A stretch of 64,000 bases of DNA. Origin: Chlorogloeopsis sp. ULAP01. GTDB lineage: Bacteria > Cyanobacteriota > Cyanobacteriia > Cyanobacteriales > Nostocaceae. The translations under genes and the position numbers were made by a program. How positions within the stretch are numbered: position 1 is the stretch's first letter; each line of letters begins with the position of its first letter. The stretch covers positions 186,001 through 250,000 of the forward strand of contig NZ_JAUDRH010000004.1 in assembly GCF_030381805.1 (NCBI RefSeq), in the 5' to 3' direction. The notes under the pieces are model-generated. The model was not told where the DNA came from. It did no database searches and worked only from the letters and a program-made list of their open reading frames with translations. Positions 28,303-37,906 of the stretch are shown one piece after another.

Positions 28303-28647
28303 TTATTCATTTTCTTTGTTATTAGGTTCCATTCCTTGCAATGCTAATTCAAAATTCATTCTCTGTTCAGCGTTGCGCAAAAAGTAACCGCTAATCATAG
28401 CTGATGCTAACAAGCGACCAAGGTTTTCCCGGCTGGTAGTAATGGTAACATCAAAGTGTTCGGAAGATAGATTTCCTAATAGTCCGATGATATTACGTTC
28501 CATCACCTGAAGGACTTCTGAAGAACCAGGTTTGGAAAGCTGGCTGATAGTCTCTGGAGTTAGAGATTTAACATATTGCCATAACGGGCTGCTAGCCTCT
28601 GACTCACTGTTAAAAAATTCTGAAACTCGATTGGATGGGTTACTCAC
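28303..28647 (-). CDS. DUF760 family protein
   Basis: 114 residues from a GTG at 28647, which sits 7 nt after a strong GGAGG-type site (28655-28660); the longer frame to 28680 lacks one. Conserved-looking blocks are LWQYVKSLTPETISQLSKP, VLQVMERNIIGLLGNL and the ENLGRLLASAMISGYFLRNA segment. DUF760 is found in cyanobacteria and plant plastids; a role is not established. Confidence 0.85.
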   Translation of the reverse strand: MSNPSNRVSEFFNSESEASSPLWQYVKSLTPETISQLSKPGSSEVLQVMERNIIGLLGNLSSEHFDVTITTSRENLGRLLASAMISGYFLRNAEQRMNFELALQGMEPNNKENE

Positions 28648-28654
28648 GTCTTTT

Positions 28655-28660
28655 CCTCCT
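28655..28660 (-). promoter_or_regulatory. Shine-Dalgarno that decides the DUF760 start
   Basis: On the minus strand AGGAGG precedes the GTG at 28647 by 7 nt. It lies inside the longer open frame and so argues for the shorter protein. Confidence 0.8.
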
Positions 28661-28855
28661 GTTATATCGACCAGTAACACTCAAATTTGTTTGAATAGGT
28701 ATAATTTACTAAGTTTTTATACTCTATTCAATATAGGAATTTACTATCATGTGTTCTTGGAAACTAATGTAACAGGCTATTTTCCGATTGGCAGTCGTTG
28801 TAACCGTACAAGATGAGCCGGAAAGTATCACCTCATTAGTTAGTGGTTAGTAGGG

Positions 28856-28911
28856 GCGGGTTTTATTGATAATCTTGCTGTTCAAACTGATAATTTATCT
28901 TCTAAACCCGC
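28856..28911. repeat. 56-bp palindromic intergenic element, copy 5 (inverted)
   Basis: Opposite orientation to the other four copies. Read on the minus strand it starts GCGGGTTTAGAAGATAAATT and ends ATAAAACCCGC. GC-rich modules (GCAAGGGCGCGCTGCCTCCC) follow to about 28965. Confidence 0.85.
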
Positions 28912-29072
28912 ACGGCAGTCGCACTCGACGCGCTTAACCCGCAAGGGCGCGCTGCCTCCCGTACAGTAGTTAGTGGTTCTAGGTTCTACAACTCTGGAAG
29001 ATCAACGTACTGGCTCCTCTCCCACTCTTCCACTACGTTGTTTCCCACTAACTACTAACCACTATCTATCAA

Positions 29073-30029
29073 CTAACTCGCTAAATACTCTCCCATGTCA
29101 GATTTTGACTTGCGGAGTTTGCTTAAGGCTTCTCGCTCGATTTGCCGCACTCTTTCACGACTAATATTCAGCATCTCGCCGATTTTAGCTAAAGTCAGTG
29201 CTTTGCCATCAGTTAAGCCAAAGCGCAGAGATATTACTTCCCTTTGCTGTGGGGTGAGTTCTGCCATTAAACGCTCTATGTCAGTTGATAAAGAAGATTG
29301 AGTCACAAACTCTTCTGGAGAAGCTGCTGTGTCTTCTAACATTTCTCCGAGTTCAGTATCGTAGTTATCTCCTAACCGTATATCTAGGGATAAAGGAACA
29401 CGTGCTTGCTCTAAGTACTCTCGCACTTGCTTGGGAGTTAATTCTAATTCTTGTGCTAACTCAGAAACTGTAGCGGCACGTCCTAATCTTTGAGATAGCT
29501 GACGTTGTGCTTTTTTTATCTTGTTAAGTTTTTCGGTGATGTGAATTGGTAGGCGAATCGTGCGTCCTTTCTCGGCGATCGCGCGAGTAATTGCTTGCCG
29601 TATCCACCAATAAGCATAAGTGGAAAATCTATAACCTTTGGTAGGGTCAAACTTTTCTACACCCCTCTGCATCCCAATACTACCTTCTTGAATCAAGTCG
29701 AGCAAATCAACGTTGCGCTTGATGTATTTTTTGGCAACCGACACGACTAACCGCAAATTAGCTTCAACCATCTTACGCTTGGCAATTTCACCTTCGGCGA
29801 TCACTTCATTTAATTCTGCTGCTTCTAACTTCGTTGCTTTTGCCCACTCTTCTAAAGTTGGTTGACGGCCTAACAGGCTAGCAAGAGATTCCCTCACTTC
29901 ATATAAAGCTGTTGAACGTTGCACCTGTTTGCCATAGAAAATTTCTTCCTCATGGGTTAGGAGTGGCACACGGCCAATCTCACGCAGGTAAGTCCGCACA
30001 AGGTCTGTAGCTGTCTGAGCGGTCTTCAT
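29073..30029 (-). CDS. group 2 RNA polymerase sigma factor (RpoD family)
   Basis: 318 residues. Region 1.2 starts DLVRTYLREIGRVPLL, region 2 has NLRLVVSVAKKYIKRN, DLIQEGSIGM and GYRFSTYAYWWIRQAI, region 3 is at about 170-230, and region 4.2 has ISRERVRQIEREALSKLR. It lacks the long N-terminal extension of the primary sigma factor, so it is an alternative group 2 factor. Which one (SigB to SigE) I cannot say safely. ATG start. The 500-bp upstream region contains a possible RpaB (HLR1) site. Confidence 0.92.
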   Translation of the reverse strand: MKTAQTATDLVRTYLREIGRVPLLTHEEEIFYGKQVQRSTALYEVRESLASLLGRQPTLEEWAKATKLEAAELNEVIAEGEIAKRKMVEANLRLVVSVAKKYIKRNVDLLDLIQEGSIGMQRGVEKFDPTKGYRFSTYAYWWIRQAITRAIAEKGRTIRLPIHITEKLNKIKKAQRQLSQRLGRAATVSELAQELELTPKQVREYLEQARVPLSLDIRLGDNYDTELGEMLEDTAASPEEFVTQSSLSTDIERLMAELTPQQREVISLRFGLTDGKALTLAKIGEMLNISRERVRQIEREALSKLRKSKSDMGEYLAS

Positions 30030-30289
30030 GGCACTACTCTTTAGTAATTTTGGGTTTAACAGTTGGGTAGTTAACGATGTAGATAGGTTTTGATGGGTAC
30101 CTACCCAGTCAGGCTGGGAACCCGTTCTTGAACTTGTAAATTATGCACTTGATATGCACTTGATAAATTCAGCGCTTTGTAAAAATCCAAGTTTGTTCTT
30201 AACTGCTAAAAATTACATTTCTTTTTTCTTTGTACAAGTATCTATAGTTAGATAAAAAGTAGCTTGTCGAACATGTCTTTTAATTTGAC

Positions 30290-30307
30290 ATCGTAAACAA
30301 GTGTAAC
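30290..30307 (-). promoter_or_regulatory. possible HLR1 (RpaB) site upstream of the sigma gene
   Basis: On the minus strand the sequence GTTACACTTGTTTACGAT fits the two-half HLR1 pattern (G/T)TTACA..NN(G/T)TTACA.. with one mismatch in the second half. It lies about 260 bp before the start codon. Some group 2 sigma genes are known RpaB targets. A chance match is possible in AT-rich DNA. Confidence 0.35.
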
Positions 30308-30828
30308 ATTTATGATAAATTTTTGACTACAAAGCAGATAGAAATTTTTATTTTTGGCAGTTTCCTTTAACCCTGTATTTTTGAGAATATAATTCGCATC
30401 TTTATTCCATCACTCTAGCAGCGCTTAGAAAATTTTCTAATCTTTCTTAACAAAACTCAATGATAACGATAATAATCTTTTTATAATGCTTGTTAAATTT
30501 TTCCTGATGCTTGTAATTAATACGGAGAGAGGGGAGGAGTGCTTTCAAGGGATTCCCCTCTGGGGTTGGGGGCTGTGGGGGAGGAACAGATGAGGGGGAT
30601 AGAGAAGATGGGGAAGATATTTACTCTCTTATCACTTCCTCATCTCCCTCAACTCCGTCCCCTGTTCCCTATCCCAAGTTCCTTCTGCCTCTGGGCAGTC
30701 GCACTCGACGCGCTTAACCCGACGCCAGGTGCTTTATGCCGGGGAACCCGTCCACCGCACTGGCTCCGCAAGGGCGCACTGGCTCCAAGGGCGCGCTGCT
30801 CTCTGCCCTCTGCATAGCTGCCTTCTAC
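30308..30828. other. intergenic region between carB and the sigma gene's upstream region
   Basis: 30308-30520 is AT-rich with no feature I can name. 30530-30660 is purine/pyrimidine-biased (GGGGAGG and CTCCC-type). About 30690-30810 repeats the GC-rich mosaic modules (CGACGCCAGGTGCTTTATGC, CACTGGCTCCGCAAGGGCGC). Confidence 0.6.
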
Positions 30829-33800
30829 CTAACGAACCATGCAGTATTCTTGGATAACTTTGACATCCAAAGTAGTATTTTGCAGGGAACGGATAGCGGC
30901 GACGGTGGCTTTTGCTCCGGCAATGGTAGTGATGATGGGGATTTTGTAACCTAAGGCTGTACGGCGGATGAGTCTGGCATCAGTTTGGGCTTCTTCTCCA
31001 GAAGGGGTGTTGATAATAAGTTGGATTTTGTGATTTTTAATCGCGTCTAGAACGTGGGGACGTCCTTCATGGAGTTTGAGTACTAACTCCACTTTCAGCC
31101 CATGTTCTTGGAGAACACGGCGTGTACCATCAGTTGCCATCACAGCAAAGCCCAAATCGAGAAATTCTTTGACTACAGGCACTGCGGCAGCCTTATTGCG
31201 ATCGTTCATTGACACAAATACCGTGCCACTTAAAGGTAAACGTTCGCCTGCGCCTAATTCTGCTTTGGCAAAGGCGCGTCCAAAATCGCTGTCTATACCC
31301 ATCACTTCACCAGTAGAGCGCATCTCTGGGCCGAGGATAGTATCGGTACCGGGAAATTTATTAAATGGCAACACTGCTTCTTTAACAGCAATATGGGATG
31401 GTATGACTTCTTGGGTGAAGCCAAGTTCCTCCAAAGTCTTGCCTGACATAATTAAGGATGCCAACTTCGCTAGAGGTACACCAGTGGCTTTAGAAACAAA
31501 GGGTACGGTGCGAGAGGCACGGGGATTGGCTTCCAAGATGTAAACTTGGGGAGAATAACCTTGAGTACCAACAACGGCAAACTGAATATTCATCAGTCCT
31601 ACCACGTTCAATGCCTGTGCTAGTTGCACTGTCCACTGGCGAATTTGATTGAGAATTCCTGGTGGCAGAGAAATTGAAGGTAGAGAACAAGCCGAGTCTC
31701 CGGAGTGGATGCCTGCTTGTTCGATGTGTTCCATAATGCCGCCAATCACAACGCGCCCGGTTTGATCGGCGATCGCATCTACATCCACTTCAATGGCATT
31801 TTCTAGAAACTTATCAATCAAAATCGGATGTTCTGGTTCAACCTGCACGGCAAAGGTCATGTAGCGTTCCAATTCTGTATCAGAGTAGACTATTTCCATA
31901 GCCCGCCCTCCCAATACGTAACTGGGACGCACCACCACCGGGTAACCGATACGTTTGGCTACAATCAGTGCATCCTCGTAAGTACGGGCAATGCCATTCG
32001 GAGGTTGAGCAATATTTAATTCTTTCAGAACTTTCTCAAACCGCTCTCTGTCTTCGGCAATATCAATAGAATCAGGAGAAGTTCCCCAAATGCAAGTGCT
32101 GACATTAGCCTCTGTTGCTGCCTGGGAATGCAAATATCGCTCGATTGGTACTGCCAACTTCAACGGTGTTTGTCCCCCAAACTGCACGATTACTCCCACC
32201 GGGTTTTCCGCTTCGATGATGTTGAGTACATCTTCTTTTGTTAGCGGTTCAAAATAAAGCCGATCGCTCGTGTCATAATCTGTTGACACAGTTTCGGGGT
32301 TGGAGTTAACCATGATGGTTTCATAGCCCGCTTTTTTGAGGGCAAAGGCAGCATGACAGCAACAATAGTCAAATTCTATTCCTTGGCCGATCCGGTTGGG
32401 GCCACCACCCAAAATCATCACCTTGGGTTTATCAGTGGGTATAACCTCTGTTTCTTCTTCGTAGGTGGAATAGTAGTAGGGAGTAAACGCCTCAAATTCT
32501 GCTGCGCAGGTATCCACTGTTTTGTAAACGGGGATAACACCTAATTGTTTACGGTAGGCTCGAACTTCATCTTCACTAGTTTTGGTGGCATAGGCAATTT
32601 GGCGATCGCTAAATCCTTGCCGCTTCACTCCATACATTTGCTCTTTTGTCAACTGCCGCAGGGGTGTGCGCTTAAGAAATTTCTCCATCTCCAGCAGTTC
32701 CTGCATTTTATCGAGAAACCACGGGTCGATACCAGTTAATTCGTAGATTTCTTCAATACTCATCCCTAACTGCATGGCATGACGCACAGCGAAAATCCGT
32801 TCTGGATTTGGTGTCCGTAGTTGGGCGCGAATTTGCTCACCACTGGGAAGTTTTTCTTTGGCATCGCATCCCCAACCAGCCCGCCCAGTTTCTAAAGAAC
32901 GCAGTGCTTTTTGAAAAGACTCATTAAATGTGCGTCCCATTGCCATTGCTTCGCCGACTGATTTCATTTGTGTTGTCAGCACAGGCTCGGCACCGGGGAA
33001 CTTTTCAAAGGCAAAGCGGGGAACTTTAGTGACTACATAATCAATTGTCGGTTCAAAAGAAGCGGGTGTTTTCTTGGTGATGTCATTGTTAATTTCATCC
33101 AAGGTATAACCGACTGCTAATTTTGCCGCCATCTTCGCGATCGGGAAACCAGTCGCTTTCGATGCTAAAGCCGAACTGCGAGACACGCGGGGATTCATCT
33201 CAATTACAACTACTTCCCCATTCACAGGATTGACGGCAAACTGGATATTGGAACCACCAGTTTCTACACCAATCTCGCGGATAATTTTGATTGCCATGTC
33301 CCGCAAGCGCTGGTATTCTTTATCAGTAAGGGTTTGAGCTGGAGCAACGGTAATTGAATCTCCGGTGTGGATACCCATCGGATCAAGATTCTCAATTGAG
33401 CAGATAATCACTACGTTATCTGCCAAATCACGCATGACTTCGAGTTCGTATTCTTTCCATCCCAACAAAGATTGATCGATGAGAATTTGCGATACAGGCG
33501 AAGCATCTAAACCTGTTTGTGCCATTTCGGCAAATTCTTCTTCGTTATAAGCAATACCGCCACCAGTACCGCCCATTGTAAAGGCGGGACGAATAATTAA
33601 AGGATAAGTGCCGATGCGCCGGGCGATCGCCTTTGCTTCTTCTGATGATGAAGCCGTACCACTAGGGCATACCTTCACCCCAATTTTTGCCATCGCTTCG
33701 TTAAACAGTTTTCTGTCTTCAGCTTTTTCAATTGCTGGTAACTTGGCGCCAATCAGCTCAACGTTGTATTTTTCTAGCACTCCATTTTTTGATAAAGCTA

Positions 33801-34098
33801 CAGCAATGTTGAGGGCGGTTTGTCCTCCCATTGTTGGCAGGAGAGCGTCGGGGCGTTCTTTGGCGATAACTTTTTCGACTAATTCTGGTGTTAGAGGTTC
33901 AATATAAGTGCGATCGGCTGTTTCCGGATCGGTCATGATTGTTGCAGGATTGGAGTTGACTAGTACCACTTCGTAGTTTTCTTCTCGCAATGCCTTGCAG
34001 GCTTGGGTGCCAGAATAGTCAAACTCACAGGCTTGCCCAATCACTATAGGGCCAGATCCTAGTAGGAGAATTTTTTTAATGTCGTCACGGCGGGGCAT
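30829..34098 (-). CDS. carB: carbamoyl-phosphate synthase large subunit
   Basis: 1089 residues, close to the usual ~1075. Two ATP-grasp halves are visible: the first opens with KILLLGSGPIVIGQACEFDY and has MGGTGGGIAYN; the second opens KVMILGGGPNRIGQGIEFDY and has YVLGGRAMEIVY. A C-terminal allosteric domain follows with VFVSMNDRNK and TPSGEEAQTDARLIRR. It makes carbamoyl phosphate for arginine and pyrimidines with the CarA subunit, which is not adjacent. ATG start. Confidence 0.97.
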   Translation of the reverse strand: MPRRDDIKKILLLGSGPIVIGQACEFDYSGTQACKALREENYEVVLVNSNPATIMTDPETADRTYIEPLTPELVEKVIAKERPDALLPTMGGQTALNIAVALSKNGVLEKYNVELIGAKLPAIEKAEDRKLFNEAMAKIGVKVCPSGTASSSEEAKAIARRIGTYPLIIRPAFTMGGTGGGIAYNEEEFAEMAQTGLDASPVSQILIDQSLLGWKEYELEVMRDLADNVVIICSIENLDPMGIHTGDSITVAPAQTLTDKEYQRLRDMAIKIIREIGVETGGSNIQFAVNPVNGEVVVIEMNPRVSRSSALASKATGFPIAKMAAKLAVGYTLDEINNDITKKTPASFEPTIDYVVTKVPRFAFEKFPGAEPVLTTQMKSVGEAMAMGRTFNESFQKALRSLETGRAGWGCDAKEKLPSGEQIRAQLRTPNPERIFAVRHAMQLGMSIEEIYELTGIDPWFLDKMQELLEMEKFLKRTPLRQLTKEQMYGVKRQGFSDRQIAYATKTSEDEVRAYRKQLGVIPVYKTVDTCAAEFEAFTPYYYSTYEEETEVIPTDKPKVMILGGGPNRIGQGIEFDYCCCHAAFALKKAGYETIMVNSNPETVSTDYDTSDRLYFEPLTKEDVLNIIEAENPVGVIVQFGGQTPLKLAVPIERYLHSQAATEANVSTCIWGTSPDSIDIAEDRERFEKVLKELNIAQPPNGIARTYEDALIVAKRIGYPVVVRPSYVLGGRAMEIVYSDTELERYMTFAVQVEPEHPILIDKFLENAIEVDVDAIADQTGRVVIGGIMEHIEQAGIHSGDSACSLPSISLPPGILNQIRQWTVQLAQALNVVGLMNIQFAVVGTQGYSPQVYILEANPRASRTVPFVSKATGVPLAKLASLIMSGKTLEELGFTQEVIPSHIAVKEAVLPFNKFPGTDTILGPEMRSTGEVMGIDSDFGRAFAKAELGAGERLPLSGTVFVSMNDRNKAAAVPVVKEFLDLGFAVMATDGTRRVLQEHGLKVELVLKLHEGRPHVLDAIKNHKIQLIINTPSGEEAQTDARLIRRTALGYKIPIITTIAGAKATVAAIRSLQNTTLDVKVIQEYCMVR

Positions 34099-34619
34099 AG
34101 TTGTCGCTTTGGAGTAAGAGAATACAAATCCTGATTATTTTAAAGGTCTTTACCCACCACTAATGCTGTTTATTATCAACTTTTCTGTAACTGTTTGCAG
34201 AGAACAGACAAGGATCAGGATACTTGATATCGGTTTGTTTAGAGTCTAAGCAGGTAGTATTTAGTCTTGTTTAAGTCAGGATGACATGACAAACAGAACT
34301 GGTAGAAGTTAAAGCAGCTATAACAATTGCATAGTAAAAAAGATATGTATTTGCATTTACATTTTTAATTTTTACATTTATCTTTGCTGTTTTAGTCTGT
34401 CTAAAATTGTATGTGATAACTATAAATAAATTTATCAATTGTCTAAATCATATAAAAAATATTATTAGCTATTTTTCTCAATAATTGAGTTGTTGTTTGG
34501 TAATCTTCAGCCAGAAAAATTTTAATACTTTTACTCAGTCAAACAAGAACATTTTCTCATCGCTGTGTAAAAGGAATCGTTAAAAGTAAACTTTGTGTTT
34601 TTTTGTATACATATATTAA

Positions 34620-34659
34620 AAAAGGCAGAGATATTCAAAGATATCCTTATCTGCCTTTT
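34620..34659 (-). terminator. Rho-independent terminator of dps
   Basis: AAAAGGCAGA/TCTGCCTTTT pair perfectly (10 bp), with a second short pairing GATAT/ATATC inside the loop. On the minus strand the stem is followed by TTTTTTAATAT. It lies 76 bp after the dps stop. Confidence 0.8.
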
Positions 34660-34734
34660 CTTTATAATTTATTTAGAACTAAAGCATCTAACTTTTTCTT
34701 TGGTCTCAAACAGACAGCTTGAGTAATTAGGATA

Positions 34735-35289
34735 TTAGTTTTGAGCAGGCTGAACAAATCCTAAGGTTAAGCTGTCTTTAGCAAGGAAGTGAGCCAGATG
34801 GTAAGCACGTTCTTCTGTTTTCAACAGAATTTGTTCGTATAAATAACGAGTAGCGCGATCGCCTAAACTCTCAGCTTGTGAAGCTTGGCTGCGAATCAGT
34901 TTAATCATCGCTTGTTCTGCTTTCAGGTCATTTTCCACCATTTGACGGCAAGAGAATACACCATCAGATTCTGGCTCGAAGCAGCACAATTCGGCTAATT
35001 TGCTGAAGCTAGCAGCTGGTACACCACCTAGTCCATTTAAACGCTCTCCAATTTCATGGATATGTCCTTGAACTTCTTCATAGCTTTCATTAAAAAACTC
35101 GTGCAGTGAGTAAAATTCTGCACCTTCAACTACAAAATGATGTTTTTGGTACTGCAAGTACAGTGCTTGAAAACTAGCTAAAGCGACATTAAAGCCTTCA
35201 CAAACTGGTGTAGTTACACTGCGATCTAGCAGTACAGGATTGTCATAAACTTGACCAAAGTTTTGTAATAAAGTTTGTGTTTCAGACAT
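34735..35289 (-). CDS. dps: Dps ferritin-like protein with a His-type ferroxidase site
   Basis: A 184-residue four-helix Dps. Aligned to Listeria-type Dps, His51 and His63 (HHFVVEGAEFYSLHEFF) and Glu82 (GERL) are kept, but the two usual Asp ligands become Asn67 and His78. A His at the second position is the so-called His-type ferroxidase centre described for one Nostoc Dps (NpDps4), reported to prefer oxygen over peroxide. The subtype is inferred from the alignment. Dps stores iron and guards DNA. ATG with AGGAG upstream; own terminator, so monocistronic. Confidence 0.92.
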   Translation of the reverse strand: MSETQTLLQNFGQVYDNPVLLDRSVTTPVCEGFNVALASFQALYLQYQKHHFVVEGAEFYSLHEFFNESYEEVQGHIHEIGERLNGLGGVPAASFSKLAELCCFEPESDGVFSCRQMVENDLKAEQAMIKLIRSQASQAESLGDRATRYLYEQILLKTEERAYHLAHFLAKDSLTLGFVQPAQN

Positions 35290-35969
35290 GGTTCTCCTCG
35301 CTTTGCAGCAGTTATTCTTTGCTAACCGCTTGGTCTCTACATCCTAGCATTTTAAGAAATGAAATCAAGACCAAGCAATACGATAAAAGTTTGATTTTTA
35401 GAAGTAATAAAACTTCTACTTTTATGACTTAACGACGATAGATCTCATCAATATCTCATCAATATCTCGTTAACAGTATTAACAGTTTTTCTATTTATCT
35501 ATATACAGTCCTCTATTTCCTTGTCAGGAATAAAGGCTATGGCGTGGATAAGAATTGAGCATCAGTGATCTGTTTCCTGTTCTCTGTACCTAGCGCCAAC
35601 CCTAGTTTTTAACCCTTGCCATTTTGCCATTACCCACATTTTTGTAATCATCAAAGTTCCAATTACATCTAAAGTTTTAGGCAAATAGGGCAAGTCCACT
35701 TTTAGTAGACGTAAATATGCAGCGTGAGCTATCTCACTAGAAAATTTATTCTCTAGCTGAATAGTAATGACGTGGAGATGGCAAAGATATTGTAAGGACA
35801 AGGTTTCTAGCCTTTAGCCCCTAGCCGCTGGCGGGACGGTTGAGATTTTTTTTCAAAAACTACTGAGAAAAGTTCGCACTTAGGTTATCCTGATTTAAGG
35901 AGCTATACTCCGCAAAATAAAAACCATAAAAAAGCGATAACACACCATTTACTGCGATTTTCTAGCACT
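35290..35969. other. 680-bp intergenic region
   Basis: It holds the dps promoter region, a short direct repeat (ATCTCATCAAT twice near 35440-35465) and a 79-codon minus-strand frame at 35562-35801 that starts with TTG, has no clear ribosome site and resembles nothing I know. I see no other feature. Confidence 0.45.
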
Positions 35970-36236
35970 TTGAGGGCAGGAATCTTGAAGTCTTTCAGTT
36001 CAAAATTACAAGAAAAACACGTTATAGAGGTGAATTGGGCAGAGCGTTGGCAAGTTTATCAACGCCTACAGGAACTAGATATTCCTTGTTGGTGTGAGGC
36101 TAACGAGCCATTAACAGCCCAAATTGACAATACTCTTGCAGCTATTCAAGTTTGGAGTGTGATGCGACAATTCACAGCCTCTCGTCAAGAATTGGTTTGG
36201 ACTTTAGAACTCTGTTGGCAGCATCGCTATCAGTAG
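35970..36236 (+). CDS. small conserved hypothetical protein
   Basis: 88 residues from a TTG; the start is uncertain and GTG at 36030 is possible. The conserved-looking core begins at VIEVNWAERWQVYQRLQEL and continues with IPCWCEANEPL and WTLELCWQHR. Tryptophan-rich, with a CWC motif. It lies about 100 bp before the ferredoxin-domain gene on the same strand and may share its transcript. No family name is known to me. Confidence 0.55.
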   Translation: MRAGILKSFSSKLQEKHVIEVNWAERWQVYQRLQELDIPCWCEANEPLTAQIDNTLAAIQVWSVMRQFTASRQELVWTLELCWQHRYQ

Positions 36237-36341
36237 TTAAACGTTAAAAGCCTTGAATCCCGATGGGAAGCTGTTGTGCATCTCAAAACCTGCCTTCCCT
36301 GATTGCTGGTTTTCGTAAAAACTAAAGAAAAGGTTAGAAAC

Positions 36342-36989
36342 ATGAGTAATTGCCATAGCAACGAAATATCAGAATTTTGTCTTGAGGGAAGATTTCTTGA
36401 TTTTGTGATTAAAGATGGCTATAAGCTCAAAGGCTTGGTACTAGGGACTTCTGAAGGTGAATGTTACGTAAAGCTAGCTAAACATCTGCGAGTGGCGTTT
36501 GACTGGCGCTTACCACGTGGTACTTGGTTGCAAGTCGTAGGTGAGAAAAAACACGATCGCAAAACAGGCGAAGTTAAGCTGAAAGCTCAACAAATAATGG
36601 CAGCACGGCGAGAGTTGGAGACAGGGGGAGAAACTTTCTCTGTGTCCTCTCTAACTGAAACTAAGGCAAAATCAGCAAAAGCGACTATTTTGGTTTGTCA
36701 AAAGTCTGATTGCGTGAAACGTGGTGCTGATGGGGTATGTCAGGCTTTACAAGGAGCTTTGCGTGATCGCGGTTTAGCAGATCAAGTCACTATCAAAGGT
36801 ACTGGTTGTATGAAAAACTGTAAAGCAGGGCCAAATGTAGTGATGCCAGACAAAACCCGTTACAGTCGCATTCAAGCTGCCCAAGTACCTGCATTGATGG
36901 AAAAACATTTTACTGATAGCAGTGTCAGCCAGAATCAAAAGAATGTCACAGAAGTAACAATGCCTATTGCAAGCACAGTTAGTGTTTAG
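36342..36989 (+). CDS. thioredoxin-like [2Fe-2S] ferredoxin domain protein
   Basis: 215 residues from the ATG at 36342, with AAAAGG upstream. The N-terminal part (about 10-90) looks like a beta-rich domain (EGRFLDFVIKDGYKLKGLVL). The C-terminal domain (about 110-195) is a thioredoxin-like ferredoxin: ILVCQKSDC has Cys-x4-Cys, and GTGCMKNCKAGPNVV has Cys-x3-Cys, the four expected cluster ligands. Similar domains occur in NuoE and in bidirectional hydrogenase subunits. The redox partner is unknown. Confidence 0.85.
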   Translation: MSNCHSNEISEFCLEGRFLDFVIKDGYKLKGLVLGTSEGECYVKLAKHLRVAFDWRLPRGTWLQVVGEKKHDRKTGEVKLKAQQIMAARRELETGGETFSVSSLTETKAKSAKATILVCQKSDCVKRGADGVCQALQGALRDRGLADQVTIKGTGCMKNCKAGPNVVMPDKTRYSRIQAAQVPALMEKHFTDSSVSQNQKNVTEVTMPIASTVSV

Positions 36990-37045
36990 TTAAGAGCTAG
37001 TTAAGAGTTAGTTAAAAGCCAATAAAAAACTTTTTATTTACGTAT

Positions 37046-37096
37046 AGCAAGTCGTACTTATCTAAGACTTATATAAGAAAGTATGACTTGTATAAT
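37046..37096. other. imperfect inverted repeat
   Basis: CAAGTCGTACTT and AAGTATGACTTG pair with one G-T mismatch around an 18-nt loop, about 60 bp after the ferredoxin-domain gene. It may act as an RNA 3' end structure. Confidence 0.4.
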
Positions 37097-37345
37097 TGTT
37101 TTCCACGCTCAAAAACAGCTTGATTCAATACCCAGTAGTTTACTCAAAGTTAGGTGATATTTTTTAATTTTGAGCTACTACGACTTTGCTGTTCATAAAA
37201 ATCTTAATAAAATTTAAAATCTCTAAATAGTTATCATAACTTGCTTAAATAAATATTTAAGTTTTTACTCAATCTTTAACTCAATTTTTATTCAATTTCC
37301 TGAAAGTTTTAGCTATGATGGTAAGCAATTATCCATTCACTTAGT

Positions 37346-37378
37346 GTCCTGGACTTCTCTATGAAGCTAGGACTTTTT
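37346..37378 (+). terminator. orphan Rho-independent terminator
   Basis: GTCCT/AGGAC with an inner CTTC/GAAG pairing is followed by TTTTTCT. The nearest upstream plus-strand gene ends 357 bp earlier. From 36990 to 37906 there is no ORF, so this may end a long 3' UTR or a small RNA. Confidence 0.55.
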
Positions 37379-37906
37379 CTATTAACAAATTCTTAGCTAA
37401 TAATAATCTATCTTTAGGAGTATTTATTTATTATTTGTATATTTTTAATTACAAAAGAGAGACAAGAAGTGAAGTTTACATCCCCTACAGTGAAAATTGT
37501 TTTGTGGGACTATCTTCGTAGGTGCGGTCAATAAATAGTTGGGCAAAATTAAATCATAGTAACCTAAGTTTTTATAGAGAGCTTAGACTTTCTAATCTCT
37601 AGGTATCTAAACATATGAATAATTTATCAACATCTATCTCTAGTGGGGAGCGATATTTATTTATAAGTGAATGTTGATTAAATAGTTTATTTAGACTGAA
37701 TCAAAGCAGAGGCGATCGCTAATTTTTATTATTGTCTATCAAGAAGTTGAGCAGTCTTTAGATTAGCCTTGGGGGGTTGCGGGTATGAGGGGATTGCCAC
37801 TGCAATCACTAATGGCATAGTAACTAATATAATCTGGATCGATGTTTCCTCCAGCTGAGGAGCGACTCGGAGCGATCGCGTATACGGAACTCTTAGCGAT
37901 CGCTTC

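Noticed and set aside
35562..35801. 79-codon minus-strand ORF
   Set aside because: TTG start, no ribosome site and no recognisable pattern; could be real but cannot be supported.
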